From Roseithermus sacchariphilus (lineage in GTDB: Bacteria; Bacteroidota; Rhodothermia; Rhodothermales; MEBIC09517), in NCBI GenBank assembly GCA_003285105.1, contig CP030158.1, forward strand, positions 1,960,501 through 2,024,500: a stretch of 64,000 nt of DNA, read 5' to 3'. The notes beneath the pieces are model-generated. The model did not search any database. It was not told the DNA's origin and was given only the letters and a program-made list of their open reading frames with translations. This document shows positions 1 through 8,813 of the stretch, piece by piece; position 1 is the stretch's first letter, and every line of letters starts with the position of its first letter. A program made the translations under genes and the position numbers.

Positions 1-695
1 TAGGCAATGCCCTGCGGCCAGATGGGCCGGTTCGTCCAGATGTGGGCTTCGTGCACCGGCCCGATGGCGCCTGCCCAGACCCATTCCAGCAGCCGCCGGC
101 CGTCGTCGCCGGAGTGGCCCTGGTTGCCCATCTGCGTGACGACGTTCATCTCGGCGGCGATCTCGCGCAACCGGCGCGCCTCGTGGACGGAGTAGGTCAG
201 CGGCTTCTCGCAGTAGACGTGCTTGCCCATGCGCATCGCCATGGCCGCCGCCACGGCGTGTACGTGGTCCGGCGTGGCCACGACCACGGCGTCGATGGTA
301 CGGCCTTCGCGGTCGAGCATCTCCCGGAAATCCGCGTAGCGCGTGGCCCCGTCGTAGGCGTCCTTCAGGGCGACGTACTCGGGGCGGGGGGTGCCCTGCT
401 GATCCGTCATCCGCCCTTCGACGGTCCGCTGCACGTAGCCGAAGTCGACGTCGCACAGCGCCACGATGTTTTCGCTGGTCAGCGCGGACATGACGCTGGC
501 GCCGCGCCCGCCGGCACCGACGACGGCGATGTTGAGGGTGTCGCTCGGGGCCTGGAAGCCCGGCCCGCCCAGCACGTGGCGCGGCAGGACGGTCGCCGCA
601 AACGCACCGGCGGCGGCCCGGCCCAGGAAGGTCCGGCGAGAGATCGAACGAGGCGTGGAGGGGGAGGGAGAGGAGGCGGGGAGCGGCGTGTGCAT
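1..695 (-). CDS. Gfo/Idh/MocA family oxidoreductase, Tat-exported, 3'-truncated by window
   Basis: Reading the minus strand from an ATG at 695 gives 231 residues that run off the window edge. Residues 19-25 (SRRTFLG) followed by an Ala-rich stretch form a twin-arginine signal. A Rossmann nucleotide-binding motif GAGGRG lies at 60-65, and further on come a [11 protein letters not shown] segment and an EKPLTYS motif typical of the family. The last visible residues ([11 protein letters not shown]) match the secreted, Tat-dependent branch common in Bacteroidota and Planctomycetota. Such proteins are NAD(P)-dependent sugar or inositol oxidoreductases or hydrolases acting in the periplasm; the substrate cannot be read here. 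The C-terminal alpha/beta domain is missing only because the window starts inside the gene. Confidence 0.9.
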   Translation of the reverse strand, partial: MHTPLPASSPSPSTPRSISRRTFLGRAAAGAFAATVLPRHVLGGPGFQAPSDTLNIAVVGAGGRGASVMSALTSENIVALCDVDFGYVQRTVEGRMTDQQGTPRPEYVALKDAYDGATRYADFREMLDREGRTIDAVVVATPDHVHAVAAAMAMRMGKHVYCEKPLTYSVHEARRLREIAAEMNVVTQMGNQGHSGDDGRRLLEWVWAGAIGPVHEAHIWTNRPIWPQGIA

Positions 696-866
696 GACGG
701 GTCGTGAAGTGCGGAGGGGGATGAAGAAAAGGCGTGCATATCTTTTTGCATCGCCTTATGATGGTACACGATGAGCCCGTGACCTGCAAGCGCTTCCGCC
801 GGCCGTTTCGCGGTACGGCGGGATGCGCCGGGTGCGGCGCGTTTTTCTCCCTGTCTGCTTTCCCCG

Positions 867-1718
867 ATGCGTTGCCTGCTGTTTCCGATGGTGTTGCTCC
901 TGGGTGCCTGTGCGGCGGCGCCGCCCGCCCCCGCGCCCATGATCGTCATGACCTACAACATCCGCTACGACAATCCGGGCGACGGCCCGCATGCCTGGCC
1001 CCACCGCCGGGATCAGGTGGCCTCCCTGATCCGGTTCCACGGGGCGGATCTGATCGGGGTGCAGGAGGCGCTGCGGGGGCAGATGGACGACCTGGCGGCG
1101 CGCCTGCCGGATCACGCCTGGCTCGGCGTCGGGCGCGACGACGGCCGCGACGCCGGCGAGTTCTCGGCCATCTTCTACCGGGCGGACCGCTTCGAGGTGC
1201 TCGACCACGGCACGTTCTGGCTCTCCGAGACGCCGGAGGTCGTCGCCAGCAAGAGCTGGGATGCCGCCATCACCCGGATCGTCACCTGGGCGCGGTTCCG
1301 TGATGGGGCTACGGGGGCCGTCTTCTATCACGTCAACACCCACTTCGACCATCGCGGCGCGCAGGCTCGCCTGGAAAGCGCCCGGCTGCTGACGGCGTGG
1401 ATCGCCGAGACGGCCGGCGACCTGCCCGTCCTCGTCACCGGCGATTTCAACCTGACGCCGGACGACCCGCCCTACCCGGTGCTGACGCAGACGCTGACGG
1501 ATGCCTACCACGCTTCGGTGTTGCCGCATCACGGCCCGGACGGTACCTTTTCGGGGTTCGAGGTGCGTCCCGTCGACGACGGCCGCCGCATCGATTACAT
1601 CTTCACGCGGGGGCCCGTGCGCGTCCTGCGTCACGGCACCCTCTCCGATCACTACCCGCGCGGCTTCCCGTCGGATCACCTCCCGGTGCTGGCCGAGGTG
1701 GTGCCGGGAGGGGAGTAG
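867..1718 (+). CDS. endonuclease/exonuclease/phosphatase-fold lipoprotein
   Basis: A protein of 283 residues with a lipoprotein signal peptide ending in LLGAC (Cys15), so it should be anchored in an envelope membrane. The mature part has the EEP (DNase I-like) fold: TYNIRYDNP near the start, GVQEAL (metal-binding Glu), a central VTGDFNLTPDD and a terminal SDHLPVLAEV with the catalytic Asp-His. Exported EEP proteins of this size in Bacteroidota hydrolyse phosphodiesters of nucleic acids, phosphoinositides or sphingolipids; the substrate is not determinable here. The ATG at 867 is chosen because it starts the signal peptide. The stop codon at 1716-1718 abuts the first unit of a heptanucleotide repeat array. 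Confidence 0.85.
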   Translation: MRCLLFPMVLLLGACAAAPPAPAPMIVMTYNIRYDNPGDGPHAWPHRRDQVASLIRFHGADLIGVQEALRGQMDDLAARLPDHAWLGVGRDDGRDAGEFSAIFYRADRFEVLDHGTFWLSETPEVVASKSWDAAITRIVTWARFRDGATGAVFYHVNTHFDHRGAQARLESARLLTAWIAETAGDLPVLVTGDFNLTPDDPPYPVLTQTLTDAYHASVLPHHGPDGTFSGFEVRPVDDGRRIDYIFTRGPVRVLRHGTLSDHYPRGFPSDHLPVLAEVVPGGE

Positions 1719-1813
1719 CCGTCAGCGGTCAGCCGTCAGCCGTCAGCGGTCAGGTGTCAGCCAGCAGCCCGTAGCCCGTAGCCCGCAGCCAGCCGCCCGA
1801 AGCCAGCCGTCAG

Positions 1814-1969
1814 ATCCTCCCCTTGCGAAGGGGAGGTGGCCCGCAGGGCCGGAGGGGTAGCCCCCGGCGTCGACGGCGATGCGACGGGTCTGACCCCCTT
1901 CCCCCCTCCGGGGACCTTCCCCCTGCCTGGCCTGCGGCCAGGGGGGAAGAACCTGGGGTCACACGAAAC
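1814..1969 (+). repeat. dispersed repeat core, copy 1
   Basis: The core begins with a perfect hairpin at 1816-1836 (arms CCTCCCCTT/AAGGGGAGG, loop GCG). A GGCCC/GGGCC hairpin follows, and a CCTGGCC/GGCCAGG hairpin lies near its end before a G-run. It is the reference copy for those at 2036, 11621 (inverted) and 26424 (degraded). Confidence 0.85.
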
Positions 1970-2035
1970 CAGCAGCCAGAAGCCAGCAGCCAGAAGCCCG
2001 TAGCCCGCAGCCAGCCGCCCGAAGCCAGCCGTCAG

Positions 2036-2190
2036 ATCCTCCCCTTGCGAAGGGGAGGTGGCCCGCAGGGCCGGAGGGGTAGCCCCCGGCGTCGACGGCG
2101 ATGCGACGGGTCTGACCCCCTTCCCCCCTCCGGGGACCTTCCCCCTGCCTGGCCTGCGGCCAGGGGGAAGAACCTGGGGTCACACGAAAC
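2036..2190 (+). repeat. dispersed repeat core, copy 2
   Basis: Nearly identical to copy 1 at an offset of 222 then 221 bases because of a one-base deletion in a G-run. The near identity of both core and intervening heptads points to a recent tandem duplication. Confidence 0.85.
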
Positions 2191-2283
2191 CAGCAGCCAG
2201 AAGCCAGCAGCCAACAGCGATCCGCGAAGATTTTCTGACGGCTGACCGCTGAACGCTGACCGCTGAAAGCAGAAGACCCACCG

Positions 2284-2814
2284 ATGGCTCCACGTCTCCG
2301 TCCTCGTTTCGAAGTGGAAGTGGCCCGTGCGCCGCAGCAGGTGTTGCGGGGGCTTGAAGCGGCTCTGGCCGATCCGGACGGGCCGTGCCGGGGGCGCATC
2401 GTCGGGCGGCACGCGCTGCTGCACGTGCGCGAGGACCTGCGCCACACCTGGTCGCCGTACCTGGATCTGGAGGTCGAGCCGTGGGGGGAGGGGGCGCTGC
2501 TACGCGGGCGGTTCGGGCCGCACCCGAGCATCTGGAGCTTCTTCGCGGCGCTCTACGCGATCTGCGCGTTCGTGGCCCTGGGCGGGCTGGTGGTGGGACT
2601 GTCCCAGCTCAGCCTCGGCTTTCCGGCGTGGGGGCTGTGGGCCGTGCCCGGCGCCCTCGTGCTGGCCGCCGTGGTCTACGTCGTAGCGCTGACGGGGCAG
2701 CGGCTGGCGCAGGCGCAGATGCACGCGCTCCGGGACGTCGTGCACCGCGCCGCCGGCCTGGCCGAATCGGCGGCGCCGGCTCAGTCCAGCCCCGACACCG
2801 CTGCCCGCACCTGA
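2284..2814 (+). CDS. hypothetical two-helix membrane protein
   Basis: A protein of 176 residues I cannot assign to a family. Residues 1-75 form a soluble, Arg-rich domain with alternating hydrophobic strands. Two hydrophobic segments follow at roughly 82-105 (FFAALYAICAFVALGGLVV) and 115-138 (LWAVPGALVLAAVVYVVAL), joined by a short loop, and then a soluble tail. The start ATG sits just after the heptad repeat. The last 34 bases overlap the 3' end of the convergent phosphatase gene, so the Ala/Ser-rich C-terminus may not be under strong constraint. Function unknown. Confidence 0.65.
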   Translation: MAPRLRPRFEVEVARAPQQVLRGLEAALADPDGPCRGRIVGRHALLHVREDLRHTWSPYLDLEVEPWGEGALLRGRFGPHPSIWSFFAALYAICAFVALGGLVVGLSQLSLGFPAWGLWAVPGALVLAAVVYVVALTGQRLAQAQMHALRDVVHRAAGLAESAAPAQSSPDTAART

Positions 2815-3872
2815 TCGACGGCGTCGGGCGCGACGAGGCCCGCCCGGGCGGCGTGCGCGGCCATCACCTCGGTGGTCGGCGCGAGGATGAGGTCGACGCC
2901 CTGCCGGTGGATCTCCGCGGCCAGCGCCTGCACGGCCGCGTCGCGCTCGGCGCCGCTCACGTCGCGGATGTAGACGGCGCGGATGCGGCCGGGGAAGTCG
3001 TGCACCACGTCCCGGTAGATCTCCGGGTCCTTCTGCCCGCTGTCCCCGATGAGCAGGAACGGCAGATCGGGGTAGGTGTGCAGGAGCCGGCGGATCCAGG
3101 CGAGTTTGTGGGTTTCGTGGCGTCCCGCACCCACCTGCGCCCGGCTGAGCCCGAGGTCCCGCAGGAACAGCGGCCCGTCCGGAAGGCCGTGATGCCGGAG
3201 GAAGTCGACGAGAAAGTCGTAGAGGTTCCACGGGCTGCTGGAGACGTAGAAGAGCGGGTTGGCCTGCCCACCTCCCGGTCCGTCGTGCAGGGCCTGATAG
3301 AAGGCGCCCACGCCGTCGAAGGGCCGGCGGGTGCGGGCGTTGCCCAGGAGCGTCCGGCGCGCCATGGTGCGGAAGCGCGTCGCGCCGGTTTGCAGCACCG
3401 TGTCATCGAGGTCGCTGATGATGCCGAGGCGGGCCGAGGGGGGCGGCACGAGCACCTGCCCCGTCGTGGGCGTGCCGCCACCGGCCGGCTCCAGCGTCGC
3501 CTCGTGCCAGCTCCGGTCGCCGGGCAGCGGTTCGGGCAGGGTGAGACGTGCCCGGACGTAGCCCTCGTCGTCGGCCACGACCTCGACGGACCGGCCCTGG
3601 AGGCTCACCCGCACGGCCGCCCCCGGGACCTCGTCGCTCTCGAACCGCCGCAGCATGGCCCACGCGTTGCGCCAGGCGGGGTCGTCGTCCCGCGGCGGAG
3701 GCGGCAGCCGGTTACGCAGCACCCGCGCGAGCACGTGCACCTCCACGGGCGTTCCGTAGCCGCGATAGGCCTGGATCCACACCGGCCGGCGGTCCCACCG
3801 GCTCCTCAGGCGGTATCGGATCGCGTCGGCCCGGTGTTCCAGGTGTTCCAGCCAGGGCAGCAGGCGGTTCAT
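2781..3872 (-). CDS. APP1-type phosphatidate phosphatase domain protein
   Basis: A protein of 363 residues with a C-terminal HAD-like phosphatase domain of the App1/DUF2183 type. The nucleophile motif D154-L-D156-D-T158 is followed by YVSSSPWNLYDFL, LIGDSGQKDPEIY and a final AVYIRDV strand, as in yeast App1p, which dephosphorylates phosphatidate. The N-terminal 140 residues form the beta-rich domain usual for bacterial members. There is no signal peptide, so it is probably cytoplasmic or membrane-peripheral. The ATG at 3872 gives the family's usual length; the frame stays open further upstream, but that extension lacks conserved features. It is convergent with the membrane protein at 2284. 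The bacterial substrate is inferred. Confidence 0.85.
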   Translation of the reverse strand: MNRLLPWLEHLEHRADAIRYRLRSRWDRRPVWIQAYRGYGTPVEVHVLARVLRNRLPPPPRDDDPAWRNAWAMLRRFESDEVPGAAVRVSLQGRSVEVVADDEGYVRARLTLPEPLPGDRSWHEATLEPAGGGTPTTGQVLVPPPSARLGIISDLDDTVLQTGATRFRTMARRTLLGNARTRRPFDGVGAFYQALHDGPGGGQANPLFYVSSSPWNLYDFLVDFLRHHGLPDGPLFLRDLGLSRAQVGAGRHETHKLAWIRRLLHTYPDLPFLLIGDSGQKDPEIYRDVVHDFPGRIRAVYIRDVSGAERDAAVQALAAEIHRQGVDLILAPTTEVMAAHAARAGLVAPDAVDQVRAAVSGLD

Positions 3873-4011
3873 GGGCGGGGGCGAGGCGGCGGGCGGTGAT
3901 CTGCGAGGCCGGACGGGCATCGTCACGGCGCTCTCGCACGATAGCGCTTGACCCTCCCTCGCGCAACCCGCATCTTCCCGGATGACCCCTTCCACCTGAC
4001 CCCGATCCCCC

Positions 4012-4911
4012 ATGCTGTTCGGCGGCATCGAAGCCGGCGGGACGAAGTTCGTCTGCGCCGTCGGCACCGGCCCGGACGATCTCCGCGCGCTCACGTCGTT
4101 CCCGACGACCACGCCCGGGGAGACCCTGGAGCGGGCCATCGCCTTTTTCCGGGACCAGGAGACGCCCCCGGAGGCCGTCGGCATCGGCTCGTTCGGCCCC
4201 GTCGACCCGGACCCGGCAAGCCCGCGGTACGGCACCATCACCACCACGCCCAAGCCCGGCTGGGCGAACACCGACTTCGCCGGTACGATCCGGCGGGCGC
4301 TGGGGGTGCCGGTCGCCTTCGACACGGACGTGAACGCGGCGGCGCTGGGGGAGCATCGCTGGGGGGCGGCGCAGGGCCTGGACACGGTGCTGTACCTGAC
4401 CGTGGGCACGGGCGTCGGCGGCGGCGGGCTCGTGGGGGGGCAGCGGCTGCACGGGCTGGTCCACCCGGAGATGGGCCACGTCTTCGTGCCGCGCCACCCG
4501 GACGATCCGTTCGGCGGCACCTGCCCCTTCCACGGTGTCTGCCTGGAGGGGATGGCCTCCGGCCCGGCCATCGAGGCCCGCTGGGGCCAGCCCGGCCGCG
4601 AACTGCCGCCCGACCATCCGGCCTGGGACATCGAGGCCCACTACCTCGCCTACGCCGTCGTCAACTTCATCGTCACCCTCTCGCCGCAGCGCGTCATCCT
4701 CGGCGGCGGGGTGATGCACCAGACGCACCTCTTCGGACGCCTCCGCACGAAGGTGCAGCAGATCCTCAACGGCTACGTGCAGGCTCCGGCCCTGCTCGAC
4801 GAGATCGACGCCTACATCGTCCCGCCCGGCCTCGGCGACCGGGCCGGGGTGCTGGGGGCCCTCGCTCTGGCGCAGGAAGCCGTGGCTGGCGCAGGAAGCC
4901 GTGGAGGGTGA
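4012..4911 (+). CDS. ROK-family sugar kinase (fructokinase/mannokinase type)
   Basis: A protein of 299 residues beginning with the ROK phosphate loop GIEAGGTKF. It carries the catalytic aspartate in [11 protein letters not shown] (D106), the glycine-rich [10 protein letters not shown], and a zinc-binding His/Cys segment ([12 protein letters not shown]...[10 protein letters not shown]). That pattern is shared with Bacillus GmuE/YdhR-type fructokinases, so it should phosphorylate fructose or mannose with ATP. The 3' end carries a perfect 19-bp tandem duplication (4867-4904) that shifts the frame, so the protein ends AGAGSRGG. Without the duplication the same DNA would give ...[12 protein letters not shown] and stop. 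Confidence 0.9.
   Translation: MLFGGIEAGGTKFVCAVGTGPDDLRALTSFPTTTPGETLERAIAFFRDQETPPEAVGIGSFGPVDPDPASPRYGTITTTPKPGWANTDFAGTIRRALGVPVAFDTDVNAAALGEHRWGAAQGLDTVLYLTVGTGVGGGGLVGGQRLHGLVHPEMGHVFVPRHPDDPFGGTCPFHGVCLEGMASGPAIEARWGQPGRELPPDHPAWDIEAHYLAYAVVNFIVTLSPQRVILGGGVMHQTHLFGRLRTKVQQILNGYVQAPALLDEIDAYIVPPGLGDRAGVLGALALAQEAVAGAGSRGG
4867..4904 (+). repeat. 19-bp tandem duplication in a gene 3' end
   Basis: Two perfect adjacent copies (4867-4885 and 4886-4904) of a 19-bp unit beginning CTGGCGCAGG. Because 19 is not a multiple of three, the C-terminal residues of the ROK kinase are rewritten. Confidence 0.95.
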
Positions 4912-5047
4912 AACAGAGCGGTAGGCCGAAGGCAGATCCGGGCGGCGTCAACGCCTCGTTACGCGACCGGCGAAACCCCGGCGGGGGCCTGCCCGTGGGC
5001 GTCGGGTAGCAGAGATCCACCATCGAGGTTCACCATCGAGACGTGCC

Positions 5048-6523
5048 ATGCCGGCCGACGCAGCAGCCCGACCCACCGTGGCCATCGCCGGGGCCACCGG
5101 CTTTGTGGGCCGTGCCCTGTGCACGGCCCTGGCGGCCGACTACCGCGTCGTCGCGCTGACCCGCTCGCCGTCGTGGGCTGCACAGCAGGACCCCGCCGAT
5201 CCGGTCGAGTGGCGGTGCTGCGATCTGTTCTCGCTGCTGCAGGTCGAGCAGGCGTTGCGCGGGGCCGACTATGCCGTGTACCTGGTGCATTCGATGCTGC
5301 CCTCGGCCCGGCTGACGCAGGGCACCTTCGCCGACCTGGACCTCATCCTGGCCGATAACTTCGCGCGGGCAGCTTCCCGTGCCGGGGTCCGGCAGATCCT
5401 CTACCTCGGCGGGCTGCTGCCTCCGGACCGGAGCGACCTCTCGCTGCACCTGGCCAGCCGCCTGGAGGTGGAGACCACGCTGGGCAGCGGCACGGCCGCG
5501 CTGACGGCCCTGCGGGCGGGGCTCATCGTCGGCGCCGGCGGCTCGTCGCTGCGGATGCTGGTCAACCTCGTCCGGCGCCTGCCGGTGATGATCCTGCCCC
5601 GGTGGACCCGCTCGCGCACGCAGCCGATCGCGCGGGACGACGTCGTGCGGGCCGTCCGCTACGTCCTCGCCAACCCCGAGGCGTTCGGGCAGACGTACGA
5701 CATCGGCGGGCCGGACGTGATGACCTACAAGGAGATGATGCAGCGGACCGCACGGGTGCTGGGGCTGCGCCGCGTCATGCTCGACGTGCCGGCGTTCTCG
5801 CCGAGGCTCTCGAAGCTCTGGGTGTCCGTCTTCAGCGGGGCCTCCCGGGCGCTGGTCGATCCGCTCGTGGAGAGCCTGCGGCACGACATGGTCGCCGCCG
5901 ACAACCCGCTGCAGCGCCGGCTGGCACCGGAGGCCCTCGGCTTCGAGGCCGCGCTCCGAAAGGCCCTGGACGACCGGGGGCGCCTGAAACGCGATCCCCG
6001 ACAAGCGCTCCGCAAGAAGGATGGCAAGGCCATCCGGGCCGCCCGCCGGGTGCGCTCCGTGCAGCGCCTGCCGCTGCCGCCTGGCTACGACGCCCACGAG
6101 GTGGCCCGGGCCTATCTGCGGTGGCTGCCCCGGTACGTCGGCCCGCTGATCCGGGTGAGGGTGGACGAGGCCGGCGTGGCGCGTTTCTTTCTGCGGGGGA
6201 TGCAGCGGCCGCTGCTGGCGCTGCGCTACGCCCCGGAGCGCAGCACCCCGGACCGGGCCCTGTTCTACATCACCGGCGGCCTGCTGGCCGAGGTCGAGGG
6301 GCAGCCCGACCCGCCGGGGCGGCTCGAGTTCCGGGAGGCGCCGGGGCAGCGGTTCGTGCTGGCCGCCATCCACGACTTCGCGCCCCGGCTGCCGTGGTAC
6401 GTCTACAACGCCACGCAGGCCCTGGCGCACCTCTGGGTCATGCGGGGCTTCCGTCGCCATCTGCACGCCACGGCTTCCGCCCGGCAGGCCGACGCCGTCC
6501 GGGCCCGGTCGCAGCCGGCCTGA
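5048..6523 (+). CDS. NAD(P)-binding SDR-like protein with C-terminal DUF2867 domain
   Basis: A protein of 491 residues. The N-terminal 300 residues are an atypical extended SDR Rossmann domain with GATGFVG at 15-21. The usual Tyr-x3-Lys catalytic pair is replaced (HLASRLEVE), as in NDUFA9- or isoflavone-reductase-like members that bind a nucleotide without classical dehydrogenase chemistry. Residues of about 340-491 (FYITGGLLAEVEG, GRLEFREAPG, LPWYVYNATQALAH) resemble the DUF2867 domain that often follows this Rossmann domain. No signal peptide is visible. It may act on lipid or quinone substrates, but this is not shown by the sequence. Confidence 0.75.
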   Translation: MPADAAARPTVAIAGATGFVGRALCTALAADYRVVALTRSPSWAAQQDPADPVEWRCCDLFSLLQVEQALRGADYAVYLVHSMLPSARLTQGTFADLDLILADNFARAASRAGVRQILYLGGLLPPDRSDLSLHLASRLEVETTLGSGTAALTALRAGLIVGAGGSSLRMLVNLVRRLPVMILPRWTRSRTQPIARDDVVRAVRYVLANPEAFGQTYDIGGPDVMTYKEMMQRTARVLGLRRVMLDVPAFSPRLSKLWVSVFSGASRALVDPLVESLRHDMVAADNPLQRRLAPEALGFEAALRKALDDRGRLKRDPRQALRKKDGKAIRAARRVRSVQRLPLPPGYDAHEVARAYLRWLPRYVGPLIRVRVDEAGVARFFLRGMQRPLLALRYAPERSTPDRALFYITGGLLAEVEGQPDPPGRLEFREAPGQRFVLAAIHDFAPRLPWYVYNATQALAHLWVMRGFRRHLHATASARQADAVRARSQPA

Positions 6524-6675
6524 GCCCGATCCGGCTGCTTCGGGTTTCGGCCATTTTTTTGTATCATGCGGACAGGCCACGGCCTCCGATCTCCATTCCA
6601 GCCTTTTTGCCCCGTCCGACGCGCATGAGCCTTCGCTACGGTCCGTCGTAACCGTACATTTTTCCCTCGGGTCCG

Positions 6676-8067
6676 ATGTTGCAGGAGCAAAGCCGCTTCT
6701 ACCAGCGCCTGCTTTTTTTCGCGGACTGCGTGCTCGTCACCACGGCCTGGATCGCGGCCTATTACATCCGCTTCGAGCTGCTCACCCCGCCGGAATGGCT
6801 GCCGCTGAGCCGGTACCTGGGCTTCTTGCCGTGGGTGCTGCTCGTCTCCATGTTCGTCTTCTGGGCCTCCGGGCTCTACCACGCCGACCGCGCCCAGCGC
6901 CTCACCCGGCTGGTCTACGCCGTCGCCCGGGCCGTCGCCCTCGGGCTGCTGGTCGTGACGGCCTCGCTGTCGTTCTATCGCGAGCTGTATTTCTCGCGGC
7001 TGCACATGATCCTCTTCGGCGTCCTGACGCCGACGCTGATGGTGACCGTGCGGCTGATCCTCTACTTCTTCCTCCGCCGGGCCCGGCTACAGGGCAAAAA
7101 CCTCAAGCGCGTGCTGATCGTCGGCGCCGGCGTGGCCGGGCGGCGCCTGGAACACGCCTTCCGGCAGTACCCCTGGATGGGCTTCGAGGTGGTCGGCTTC
7201 CTGGACGACCACAAGCCCGACGCGTCGGGCGTCATCGGCCCGACGCGCGAGACGGCGGCCCTCGTCGATCGCTTCGCGGCCGAAGGCCAGCCGATCGACT
7301 ACGTCTACCTCGCCCTCCCGCTCAATGCGGCCGCCCGCATCGAGCAGATCGCCGGCGACCTCTCGACGCGCCTCACCCACGTCTGCCTCGTGCCGGACTT
7401 CCTCCACCTCGACATCCTCAACAGCCGCGTCACCGACGTCGACGGCCTGCCGGTCATCCACCTCATTGACGAGGCGCCGCTGGAATTCCGGCAGGTGATG
7501 AAGCGGGCGGTGGACATCGTCTTCTCCCTCGCCGTGCTGACCGCGACGGCTCCGCTGATGCTCGTCATCGCCGTGGCGGTGAAGCTCTCCTCGCCCGGCC
7601 CGGTCTTCTACAGGCAGGAGCGCATGGGGCTGAACGGCCACACCTTCCAGATGCTCAAGTTCCGCTCGATGCCGGTCGACGCCGAGGCGAAGACGGGGGC
7701 CGTCTGGGCCCGGCCGGGCGAGGACCGCGCCACTCCCGTGGGCAAGTTCCTCCGCCGCACGTCGCTCGACGAGCTGCCGCAGTTCATCAACGTGCTCAAG
7801 GGCGACATGTCGGTCGTCGGCCCGCGCCCGGAGCGGCCGGTGTTCATCGAGCAGTTCAAGGAGCGCGTCCCGAAGTACATGCTGCGGCACAAGGTGAAGG
7901 CGGGCATCACCGGCTGGGCGCAGGTCAACGGCTGGCGCGGCAACACCTCCATCGAAAAGCGCATCGAGTACGACCTCTACTACATCCAGAACTGGTCCCT
8001 CAAGCTCGACTTCAAGATCATGCTGATGACCGTCTGGAAAGGCTTCGTCCACGAGAACGCGTACTGA
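6676..8067 (+). CDS. undecaprenyl-phosphate glycosylphosphotransferase (WcaJ-like)
   Basis: A protein of 463 residues with the full polyprenyl glycosylphosphotransferase layout. Four hydrophobic helices lie in the first 130 residues, followed by a CoA-binding-like Rossmann segment (LIVGAGVAGRRLE). The bacterial sugar transferase domain starts near residue 275 (KRAVDIVFSLAVL...). Catalytic-domain motifs are LKFRSMPVDAE, RRTSLDELPQFINVLKGDMSVVGPRPE and GITGWAQVNGWRG. It should transfer the first sugar-1-phosphate (probably glucose) to undecaprenyl phosphate and so start a repeat unit. It lies 22 kb before the main polysaccharide locus, which shows no other initiating enzyme within the window, so it may serve that locus. 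Confidence 0.9.
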   Translation: MLQEQSRFYQRLLFFADCVLVTTAWIAAYYIRFELLTPPEWLPLSRYLGFLPWVLLVSMFVFWASGLYHADRAQRLTRLVYAVARAVALGLLVVTASLSFYRELYFSRLHMILFGVLTPTLMVTVRLILYFFLRRARLQGKNLKRVLIVGAGVAGRRLEHAFRQYPWMGFEVVGFLDDHKPDASGVIGPTRETAALVDRFAAEGQPIDYVYLALPLNAAARIEQIAGDLSTRLTHVCLVPDFLHLDILNSRVTDVDGLPVIHLIDEAPLEFRQVMKRAVDIVFSLAVLTATAPLMLVIAVAVKLSSPGPVFYRQERMGLNGHTFQMLKFRSMPVDAEAKTGAVWARPGEDRATPVGKFLRRTSLDELPQFINVLKGDMSVVGPRPERPVFIEQFKERVPKYMLRHKVKAGITGWAQVNGWRGNTSIEKRIEYDLYYIQNWSLKLDFKIMLMTVWKGFVHENAY

Positions 8068-8081
8068 CCACCCCCGGAGGG

Positions 8082-8109
8082 CCGGATTCGTCGGCCCGGA
8101 TTCGTCGGC
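8082..8109 (+). repeat. 14-bp tandem duplication
   Basis: Two perfect copies of CCGGATTCGTCGGC in the 78-bp gap between convergent genes. Like the larger array at 23078, its period is 14. Confidence 0.9.
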
Positions 8110-8145
8110 AGGGCCGAGTTGGGGAAGGGGCGGATGGGGCCGTGC

Positions 8146-8655
8146 TCAGCGGAACAGCCGGCCGGCGGCGTAGCCGATGCTTACGCCGACCATGGGCCGC
8201 ACCGCCGACCCGTCCCACGCCGGCGTGAAGCCGGCGCGCACCACCAGCCCTCGCTGCGGTGGCTGGTACCGGTACCCGAGGGTCGCCGTCAGCGCGGGGG
8301 ACGATACGGGAGCCGACAGGGGTTCCTCCCACGATCCGACGAGGAGCCCGGCGCCCGTTTCCAGGTGGTGCCGCCCGGAGCCGTGGAGCCCGTTCAGCAT
8401 GAGGAGGAGCGAAAAGCCTTTCTGATCGGCCACGTACTCGCCGAAGGTCCGGCTGAAGCGCGCCTCGGCGCCGCTGATGAAGCCGATCCGGAAGCCGATC
8501 CCGCTGGGGAAGACGACGTCTACGTTGAACGAATGCGCTCTGGTATTGCCGAACAGTTCGACGTAGAGGCTCTCGATGGGGATGGGCCGTGCTTCCTGGG
8601 CGGTGGCGAGGCCGGGGCCGGCCAGCAGGAGGATCAGGCACGCCGTGCGCATCAT
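8146..8655 (-). CDS. secreted beta-barrel-like hypothetical protein
   Basis: A protein of 169 residues with a clear Sec signal peptide (MMRTACLILLLAGPGLATAQ). The mature part alternates hydrophobic and polar residues with aromatic strand ends (LYVELFGNTRAHSFNVDVVF, GFRIGFISGAEARFS, ALTATLGYRYQ, LVVRAGFTPAW, VGVSIGYAAGRLFR). That pattern suits a small outer-membrane barrel of about eight strands ending in an aromatic residue near the terminus (LFR). I recognise no specific family. It is convergent with the glycosylphosphotransferase gene. Confidence 0.75.
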   Translation of the reverse strand: MMRTACLILLLAGPGLATAQEARPIPIESLYVELFGNTRAHSFNVDVVFPSGIGFRIGFISGAEARFSRTFGEYVADQKGFSLLLMLNGLHGSGRHHLETGAGLLVGSWEEPLSAPVSSPALTATLGYRYQPPQRGLVVRAGFTPAWDGSAVRPMVGVSIGYAAGRLFR

Positions 8656-8813
8656 CAGGCACCGTTTCGTTCAGGGGGCTACCGGGAGAGCCGCGGCGGA
8701 AACGCCGGAGGTAACATCCCGTTGCAGGATCCCGGTTCCGGGCCGGCCCGGAGCCGCTGAACTCTCGCCGGGTTCGGGAGTACGTCCCCCCGGTTTTCTC
8801 CTCCGGCACCGTC

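Larger units (their letters stand above)
1719..2269. repeat. composite intergenic repeat: 7-bp arrays around two core copies
   Basis: This whole 565-bp gene gap is repeat. From the base after the preceding stop codon the sequence keeps a 7-bp period (CCGTCAG, CGGTCAG, CCAGCAG, CCCGTAG and similar). It then gives a core (1814-1969), more heptads, a second core (2036-2190), more heptads, and finally CTGACGG/CTGACCG heptads at 2235-2269 in the opposite orientation. A unit of about 220 bp (1773-1992 and 1995-2213) is duplicated almost perfectly; the one difference I find is an extra G in the first copy. No convincing protein is encoded and there is no transposase. Confidence 0.9.

Noticed and set aside
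1719-2269. Insertion sequence or MITE with its own gene
   Set aside because: No transposase and no target-site duplication that I can see; the Arg/Gly/Pro-rich frames through it come from base composition.
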